The notes under the pieces were generated by a model that was given only the letters and a program-made list of their open reading frames with translations, made no database searches and was not told the DNA's origin. A DNA stretch of 19,081 bases from DATDOY01 sp035293045. Lineage in GTDB: Bacteria; Actinomycetota; Acidimicrobiia; IMCC26256; JACPCJ01. The position numbers and the translations under genes are program-made. Of the stretch, positions 14,355-19,081 are shown piece by piece. Each line of letters opens with the position of its first letter. The stretch's first letter is position 1. The stretch lies in the NCBI GenBank assembly GCA_035293045.1, contig DATDOY010000218.1, forward strand, positions 1 to 19,081, read 5' to 3'.

Positions 14355-15476
14355 GTGCGGCTCACGCGCCTCTGGCTCACCGACTTTCGTTGTCACGCGT
14401 CGGCCGAGGTCGTCCCGAGCGAGGGGCTGACCGCGGTCGTGGGCGACAACGGGCTCGGCAAGACCAGCCTCCTCGAAGGAATCGGCTGGTTGGCCACGAC
14501 CCGATCGTTTCGGGGCGCTCCCGACGCCGCGTTGGTGCGCACCGGCGCCGAGCGGGCGATCGTGCGGGGCGCGACGGTCCGCGCCGGGCGCGATCGGCTG
14601 ATCGAGGCCGAGATCGCCCGGGTGGGACGGAACCGCATCCAGGTCAACCGCCAACCCGTCGCCCGCGCCAAGGCCCTCGAAGAGACCCTGCGCGTCACGG
14701 TGTTCGCACCCGACGACCTCGAGTTGGTCAAGGGCGGCCCCGCCGGCCGGCGCACCTACCTCGACGACCTCGCGGTGGCCACGGTTCCCCGGGCGGCCGC
14801 CGCGCTGCACGACTACGAGCGGGTGCTGCGCCAGCGCAACGCGCTGCTGCGATCAGGAGTTCGCAATGAAGACGACCGCACGACGCTCGCGGTGTGGGAC
14901 GAGCAGTTGGTGCGCACGGGGACCGACGTTGTGAGCGCCCGCCTGACCCTCCTAGAGCGTCTCCACGGGCCGCTGGCCAAGGCTTACGCCTCCCTGGCCC
15001 AGGGGACCCGAGCCCAGGGCTCGGTGGCCCACGACGTCGCCGGGTTCTACGAGCCGCCCTGGGCCGAAGGCCCGGTCGACCCGGGCGAGGTCGCCGAACA
15101 CCTCGTCGCCGCGCTGGGCCGAGAGCGACGCCGGGAGTTCGACCGCGGGCTCACCCTGGTGGGTCCCCACCGCGACGAGTGGCGCCTCACCATCGGCGGA
15201 CTCGACGCCCGCACCCACGCGTCCCAAGGCGAGCAGCGCTCGCTGGCACTCGCACTCCGTCTCGCCGGCCACCACGTCGTGACCGACGCAGTCGGGGAAC
15301 CTCCCGTCCTGCTGCTCGACGACGTGTTCAGCGAGCTCGACCCCGGACGCGGCGAAGCCCTCGTGGCGCATCTCCCGGAAGGCCAGGCGCTCGTCACCAC
15401 GGCCTCAGTGCTGCCGGCCGAACTCCCCATCGATCTCACGTGGACGGTGACCGGTTCCGGAGTGGAGGTGTCGTGA
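14355..15476 (+). CDS. recF: DNA replication and repair protein RecF
   Basis: An SMC-like ABC ATPase that binds ssDNA-dsDNA junctions and helps RecO/RecR load RecA at gaps. 373 residues. Walker A GDNGLGKTS (G30 to S38) in the family context FRCHASAEV before it; the ABC signature region (SQGEQRSLALALRLA, about 292-306); Walker B VLLLDDVFSELDPGR (about 318-332), with the D-loop just after. The GTG start has AGGGG 6 bases upstream. Its TGA overlaps the GTG of the next gene (GTGA), suggesting coupled translation with dciA. Confidence 0.97.
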   Translation: MRLTRLWLTDFRCHASAEVVPSEGLTAVVGDNGLGKTSLLEGIGWLATTRSFRGAPDAALVRTGAERAIVRGATVRAGRDRLIEAEIARVGRNRIQVNRQPVARAKALEETLRVTVFAPDDLELVKGGPAGRRTYLDDLAVATVPRAAAALHDYERVLRQRNALLRSGVRNEDDRTTLAVWDEQLVRTGTDVVSARLTLLERLHGPLAKAYASLAQGTRAQGSVAHDVAGFYEPPWAEGPVDPGEVAEHLVAALGRERRREFDRGLTLVGPHRDEWRLTIGGLDARTHASQGEQRSLALALRLAGHHVVTDAVGEPPVLLLDDVFSELDPGRGEALVAHLPEGQALVTTASVLPAELPIDLTWTVTGSGVEVS

Positions 15477-15802
15477 AGGGCGACGAGCGCCCGATGAGGA
15501 CGGTCGGCGAAGCGATCGAGCGCCTCGCCGCCGATCTCGGGCTCGAGGAGCACCGGCCCGCGATCAGCGTCCATGACGGTTGGAACGAAGCGGCAGGGGA
15601 GGAGGTCGCCGCCCACGCGCTGCCCCGCCAACTCGTCGACGGCGTACTCACCGTGGAGGTCGACGACCCGGCCTGGGCCACCCACGTGCGCTACCTCGGG
15701 CCGGCCATCGTCGCCTCGCTCAACGAGGCCGCAGGAGGCCCCGTGGTCGCCGAAATCCGGGTCGTGGTGGCGCGGCCACGGACGGGCCCGCGGGACGGCT
15801 GA
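15473..15802 (+). CDS. dciA: DciA (DUF721) replicative helicase-loading protein
   Basis: DciA proteins load or operate the replicative helicase DnaB in bacteria without DnaC/DnaI, and the mycobacterial homologue sits in the same recF-gyrB interval. 109 residues from the GTG that overlaps the recF stop. The conserved DUF721 pattern is visible: an N-terminal helix (VGEAIERLAADLG), W-x-E-A-A-G (WNEAAGEEVAAHA), then the short beta region L-x-V-x-V-D-D-P-A-W (LTVEVDDPAWATHVRYLG) and a final strand (VVAEIRVVVARP). GGAGGT lies 3 bases before the GTG, a tight spacing; an ATG at 15494 would lose seven unconserved residues. Identification rests on motif pattern and gene position together. Confidence 0.9.
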   Translation: MKGDERPMRTVGEAIERLAADLGLEEHRPAISVHDGWNEAAGEEVAAHALPRQLVDGVLTVEVDDPAWATHVRYLGPAIVASLNEAAGGPVVAEIRVVVARPRTGPRDG

Positions 15803-16025
15803 AATTGGGGCGTCGCGCGCCGCTCAGGTGCCCGAAAATCCGGGCCTCATCTGGTACCATGAACGCATCGTGTTTCAGGGCGCTGACCAGCACTTTTGTC
15901 CCGTCGTGACAACCCGGTGACCGCCCAGAACCACCAAAGTCGAGGGGTGCCGCGACCGGGGCACGCGACCCCCTCCGTGAGCTGACCAGAACGTCAGGAA
16001 AAGGGGTATTCGCGCCCACGGCCAC

Positions 16026-16047
16026 GCGTGGGGCTGGGGCCCCACGC
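16026..16047 (+). promoter_or_regulatory. Strong hairpin in the gyrB leader
   Basis: Perfect 9-bp arms GCGTGGGGC and GCCCCACGC around the loop TGGG. It ends 34 bases before the gyrB ATG. There is no following T-run, so it is more likely an mRNA-structure element than a terminator. Confidence 0.55.
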
Positions 16048-16056
16048 TATGGAGGA

Positions 16057-16071
16057 GGCGGCGGGGCCGCC
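16057..16071 (+). promoter_or_regulatory. Second hairpin just before the gyrB ribosome binding site
   Basis: GGCGGC-GGG-GCCGCC, 6-bp arms, ending 2 bases before GGGAGAAGA, the ribosome binding site of gyrB. Structure here could limit ribosome access. Confidence 0.45.
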
Positions 16072-16081
16072 GGGAGAAGAA

Positions 16082-17995
16082 ATGGCGTACGCGGCAAAGG
16101 ACATCACCGTCCTCAAGGGGCTTGAACCGGTTCGCGAGCGGCCCGGTATGTACATCGGTTCCACCGGCCTGTCCGGCCTCCATCACCTCGTCTACGAGGT
16201 GGTCGACAACTCGGTCGACGAGGCCCTCGCCGGCTTCTGCGACCGCATCAAGGTGTCGATCCAAAAGGACGGCAGCTGCCGGGTGGAGGACAACGGCCGA
16301 GGTATCCCGACCGGCAAGCACCCGGAGTTCAAGAACCTGTCGGCGGCCGAAGTCGTCATGACGATGCTCCACGCCGGCGGGAAGTTCGGCGGCGAGGGCT
16401 ACAAGATCTCGGGCGGTCTCCACGGCGTCGGTGTGTCGGTCGTCAACGCGCTGTCGAAGCGTCTCGACCTCGAGATCCACCGCGACGGCGCCAAGTGGAC
16501 GATGACCTACGAAAACGGCGGCAAGCCCAAGGCCAAGCTGAAGAAGGTCGGGCCGTCCAACAAGACCGGCACCACCGTCAGCTTCTGGCCTGACCCCACG
16601 ATCTTCGAGGAGACCGAGTTCCGCATCCAGACGCTCTCGGAACGCATGCGGGAGATGGCGTTCCTCAACAAGGGCCTCGAGATCGTGCTGCGCGACGAGC
16701 GCGACGACGCCGACGCCAATTTCAAGGAGCAGAAGTTCAAGTACACCGGCGGCATCGTCGACTTCGTGAAGCACCTCAACACCTCGAAAGAGCCGCTCCA
16801 CAAGCGCGTGGCGTCGTTCGAGTCGGAGGCGCCCGAGGGCATCGTCGAGATCGCCATGCAGTGGAACACCGGCTACCACGAGGGCATCCACTCGTTCGCC
16901 AACACCATCGCCACCACCGAGGGCGGGATGCACGAGGAGGGCTTCAAGAAGGCGATCACCAACGTGGTGAACCGCTACGCGAAGCGCCGCGAGCTCCTGA
17001 AGGAGAAGGACGGCGCCCTCCTCGGCGAGGACATCCGCGAGGGCTTGACGGCGATCCTCTCGGTGAAGCTGAAGAACCCGCAATTCGAGGGCCAGACCAA
17101 GACCAAGCTCGGCAACACCGAGATGCGGTCCCTCGTCGAGAAGGTCACCAACGAGAAGTTCGCCGACTGGCTCGAGGAGCACCCGCCCGAGGGGCGCCAG
17201 ATCGTGGCCAAGGCCATGCAGGCGGCGCGGGCGCGGATGGCCGCCCGCCAGGCGCGCGACCTCACGAGGCGCCAGAGCATGCTCGACTCGGCCGGGATGC
17301 CCGGCAAGCTCGCCGACTGCTCTTCGCGCAATCCGGAGGAGTGTGAGCTGCTCATCGTGGAGGGCGACTCCGCCGGCGGGTCGGCGAAGCAAGCGCGCGA
17401 CCCGGCCGTCCAGGCCATCCTCCCGATCCGGGGCAAGATCCTCAACGTCGAGCGCGCCCGCATCGACAAGATGCTGAAGAACGAAGAGGTCCAAGCGCTC
17501 ATCACGGCCGTCGGCGCCGGAGTGGGGGCGGAGTTCGAGGTCGAGAACATCCGCTACCACAAGGTGATCATCCTCGCCGACGCCGACGTCGACGGGGCCC
17601 ACATCCGCACGCTGTTGCTGACGTTCTTCTTCCGCCAGATGCAGGCGCTCGTCACCGACGGCTACGTCTACATCGCCCAGCCGCCGCTGTACTCGGTGAC
17701 GATGGGCAACACGAAGCAATACCTGAAGGACGACAAGGCGCTCGAGGCGTTCCGCAAGGAGAACGCCAACCGCAAGATCGACGTGGCGCGGTTCAAGGGA
17801 CTCGGCGAGATGGACTGGCACGAGCTGCGCGAGACCTGCTTCGACCCCGCGCAGCGGACGCTGTTGCGGGTCGACGCCAGTGAGGCCGAGGCCATCGCCG
17901 ACGAAACCATTTCCAAGCTGATGGGGAACGACGTCGACCGCCGCCGCGAGTTCATCCAGCAGAACGCCGGCGACGTCCGCTTCCTCGACATCTGA
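16082..17995 (+). CDS. gyrB: DNA gyrase subunit B
   Basis: The ATPase subunit of gyrase; with GyrA it introduces negative supercoils. 637 residues from the ATG at 16082, chosen because GGGAGAAGA lies directly upstream. An ATG at 16049 and a GTG at 16028 lack a binding site and would start inside or before the leader hairpins. GHKL ATPase motifs: EVVDNSVDEA, VEDNGRGIP and GGLHGVGVSVVNALS. The transducer domain follows (about 220-400). TOPRIM motifs: E427-GDSAGG and D500-A-D502-V-D504-G. The C-terminal end RFLDI is typical. There is no large insertion. gyrA follows after 33 bp, so the two are probably one transcript. Confidence 0.98.
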   Translation: MAYAAKDITVLKGLEPVRERPGMYIGSTGLSGLHHLVYEVVDNSVDEALAGFCDRIKVSIQKDGSCRVEDNGRGIPTGKHPEFKNLSAAEVVMTMLHAGGKFGGEGYKISGGLHGVGVSVVNALSKRLDLEIHRDGAKWTMTYENGGKPKAKLKKVGPSNKTGTTVSFWPDPTIFEETEFRIQTLSERMREMAFLNKGLEIVLRDERDDADANFKEQKFKYTGGIVDFVKHLNTSKEPLHKRVASFESEAPEGIVEIAMQWNTGYHEGIHSFANTIATTEGGMHEEGFKKAITNVVNRYAKRRELLKEKDGALLGEDIREGLTAILSVKLKNPQFEGQTKTKLGNTEMRSLVEKVTNEKFADWLEEHPPEGRQIVAKAMQAARARMAARQARDLTRRQSMLDSAGMPGKLADCSSRNPEECELLIVEGDSAGGSAKQARDPAVQAILPIRGKILNVERARIDKMLKNEEVQALITAVGAGVGAEFEVENIRYHKVIILADADVDGAHIRTLLLTFFFRQMQALVTDGYVYIAQPPLYSVTMGNTKQYLKDDKALEAFRKENANRKIDVARFKGLGEMDWHELRETCFDPAQRTLLRVDASEAEAIADETISKLMGNDVDRRREFIQQNAGDVRFLDI

Positions 17996-18028
17996 TGACC
18001 GGGTACGCCAAGGGAGATCGAGCGCTCG

Positions 18029-19081
18029 ATGTCTGACACCACCCACCAAGACCCGCTGGAGTACGTCGAGCTGGTCGACATCCAAGAGGAGATGGAGCGC
18101 TCGTTCCTCGACTACGCGATGTCGGTCATCGTGTCGCGGGCGCTCCCCGACGCGCGGGACGGCCTGAAGCCGGTCCAGCGCCGCATTCTCTACAGCATGT
18201 ACAGCGGTGGGTTGCGGCCCGACCGCCCGCACAAGAAGTGCGCCAACGTCGTCGGCAACACGATGGCGGCGTTCCACCCGCACGGAGATCAGTCGATTTA
18301 CGACGCGCTGGCTCGCATGGCCCAGGACTTCTCGCTGCGCTACCCGCTCGTCGACGGCCACGGGAACTTCGGCTCGCCCGACCCCAACGACCGCCCCGCG
18401 GCCGCTCGATACACGGAGTGCCGGCTTGACGACCTCGCCATGGTGCTGCTCGACGGCATCGACGAGGACACCGTCGACTTCGAGGAGACCTACGACGGCG
18501 AGAACCAGGAGCCCCGGATGCTTCCGGCGCGCTTTCCCAACCTGCTGGTCAATGGCGGGGGCGGCATCGCGGTGGGGATGGCCACCAACATCCCCCCGCA
18601 CAACCTCGGTGAGATCATCGACGCGACGATGCACTTGATCGATAACCCGAAGGCCACCGTCGACGACCTCATGGCGTTCGTCCAGGGCCCCGACTTCCCG
18701 ACCGGCGGCCGCATCCTCGGGCGCGCCGGGATCATGGACGCGTACAAGACCGGGCGCGGCAGCATCAAGATGCGCGCCGTCGCCGAGGTCGAGGAGGGCA
18801 CGCGTGGGGGCATGCGCATCGCTATCACCGAAGTGCCGTTCCAGACGTCGGTCGAACAGATCGGCATCAAGATCAAGGAGCTGGTGGACGAGCGAAGGAT
18901 CGAGGGGATCCGCGACATCCGCAACCTGTCGGCCCAGGGCCGCACCCGGCTCGTCGTCGAACTGAAGAAGGACGCCAACGCGCAGGTCGTGCTCAACCAG
19001 CTCTACAAGCACACGCCGATGCAGTCGAACTTCCCCGCGCTCATGCTGGCGCTCGTCGACGGCGCGCCGAAGATCCTCAAC
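18029..19081 (+). CDS. gyrA: DNA gyrase subunit A (N-terminal part; runs off the window)
   Basis: The DNA cleavage-religation subunit of gyrase. 351 codons are present, with no stop before the edge. The winged-helix breakage domain is complete up to the tower region. The catalytic tyrosine is Y128 (AARYTECRL). The typical opening MERSFLDYAMSVIVSRALPD is present, as are DGLKPVQRRIL and VGMATNIPPHNLGE. In the quinolone region HPHGDQSIYD, residue Q88 stands where E. coli has Ser83 and M. tuberculosis Ala90; the Asp equivalent to E. coli Asp87 is kept. ATG at 18029 has GGGAGAT about 10 bases upstream. The DNA-wrapping C-terminal domain lies outside the window. Confidence 0.98.
   Translation, partial: MSDTTHQDPLEYVELVDIQEEMERSFLDYAMSVIVSRALPDARDGLKPVQRRILYSMYSGGLRPDRPHKKCANVVGNTMAAFHPHGDQSIYDALARMAQDFSLRYPLVDGHGNFGSPDPNDRPAAARYTECRLDDLAMVLLDGIDEDTVDFEETYDGENQEPRMLPARFPNLLVNGGGGIAVGMATNIPPHNLGEIIDATMHLIDNPKATVDDLMAFVQGPDFPTGGRILGRAGIMDAYKTGRGSIKMRAVAEVEEGTRGGMRIAITEVPFQTSVEQIGIKIKELVDERRIEGIRDIRNLSAQGRTRLVVELKKDANAQVVLNQLYKHTPMQSNFPALMLALVDGAPKILN

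Larger units (their letters stand above)
15803..16081 (+). promoter_or_regulatory. gyrB leader and promoter region
   Basis: 279 bp with no supported gene. It starts with a hairpin GCCCG-AAAATC-CGGGC (15830-15845), with no T-run, so a poor terminator. A possible extended -10 TGGTACCAT (15852-15860) follows, without a clear -35. CTGACCAG occurs at 15883-15890 and 15982-15989. The region ends in two GC-rich hairpins directly before the gyrB ribosome binding site. gyrB therefore probably has its own promoter and a structured leader of up to about 200 bases. Confidence 0.5.

Noticed and set aside
15437..15452. A parS-like match (TCACGTGGAC) inside recF
   Set aside because: Only about 10 of 14 positions fit, it is single, and it lies in coding sequence.
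15830..15845. Hairpin after dciA as a rho-independent terminator
   Set aside because: The stem is only 5 bp and no T-run follows.
15859..15909. A 16-codon upstream frame in the gyrB leader as a leader peptide
   Set aside because: Its ATG overlaps the candidate -10 element, it has no ribosome binding site, and it shows no codon bias suggestive of attenuation.
15875..19012. A 1045-codon open frame on the - strand opposite gyrB and gyrA
   Set aside because: It is antisense to two certain genes, and its composition (Val/Asp/Leu/Arg/His repeats) is the mirror of their codon usage. No start signal or domain.

Overview
The window is the chromosomal replication-origin neighbourhood of a high-GC bacterium, almost certainly an actinomycete (Actinomycetota). 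The gene order and strands closely follow the block known from Mycobacterium: trxB-trxA-cwlM on the + strand; parB, parA, rsmG, jag, yidC, yidD, rnpA and rpmH on the - strand; then dnaA-dnaN-recF-dciA-gyrB-gyrA on the + strand. Protein divergence (an unusual CwlM, a short RsmG, a long ParA N-terminus) suggests a lineage away from the mycobacteria and streptomycetes, perhaps Acidimicrobiia. That placement is inference. I see no rRNA, tRNA, CRISPR, prophage or insertion sequence.

Left part (1-4712). A truncated reading frame enters from the left edge, in the place where mycobacteria carry the SigM anti-sigma gene. It is followed by a four-helix membrane protein on the - strand, a two-helix membrane protein, thioredoxin reductase, an enolase-superfamily enzyme not expected in this block, thioredoxin, and a CwlM-like protein with two peptidoglycan-binding repeats and an amidase-like domain that has lost its zinc site.

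Middle part (4713-11059, - strand). ParB and ParA run away from the origin. ParA has a roughly 180-residue Pro/Glu/Ala-rich N-terminal extension. Between parA and rsmG, on the opposite strand, lies a small LAGLIDADG-type protein gene followed by two copies of a 15-bp parS-like sequence. Then come rsmG, jag (with an RGG-type linker), yidC, yidD, rnpA and rpmH. The last four are packed or overlapping, and rnpA stays open in frame through all of rpmH.

Origin and right part (11060-19081). A 440-bp region separates the divergent rpmH and dnaA genes and ends in an inverted pair of DnaA boxes that spans the dnaA start codon. The dnaA-dnaN spacer has the architecture of oriC: reverse DnaA boxes, two forward boxes, a GC clamp, an AT-rich unwinding element and a 16-bp near-palindrome. 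Downstream come dnaN, recF, dciA (helicase loader), gyrB with a structured 279-bp leader, and the first 351 codons of gyrA.

Together the genes cover initiation (DnaA, oriC), helicase loading (DciA), clamp (DnaN), gap repair (RecF), supercoiling (GyrAB), origin segregation (ParAB), membrane insertion (YidC/YidD), rRNA and tRNA maturation (RsmG, RnpA), envelope control (CwlM) and thiol redox control (TrxA/TrxB). The points most worth a second look are the LAGLIDADG gene inside the par block with its parS-like repeats, the zinc-less CwlM, and the rpmH/rnpA overlap.
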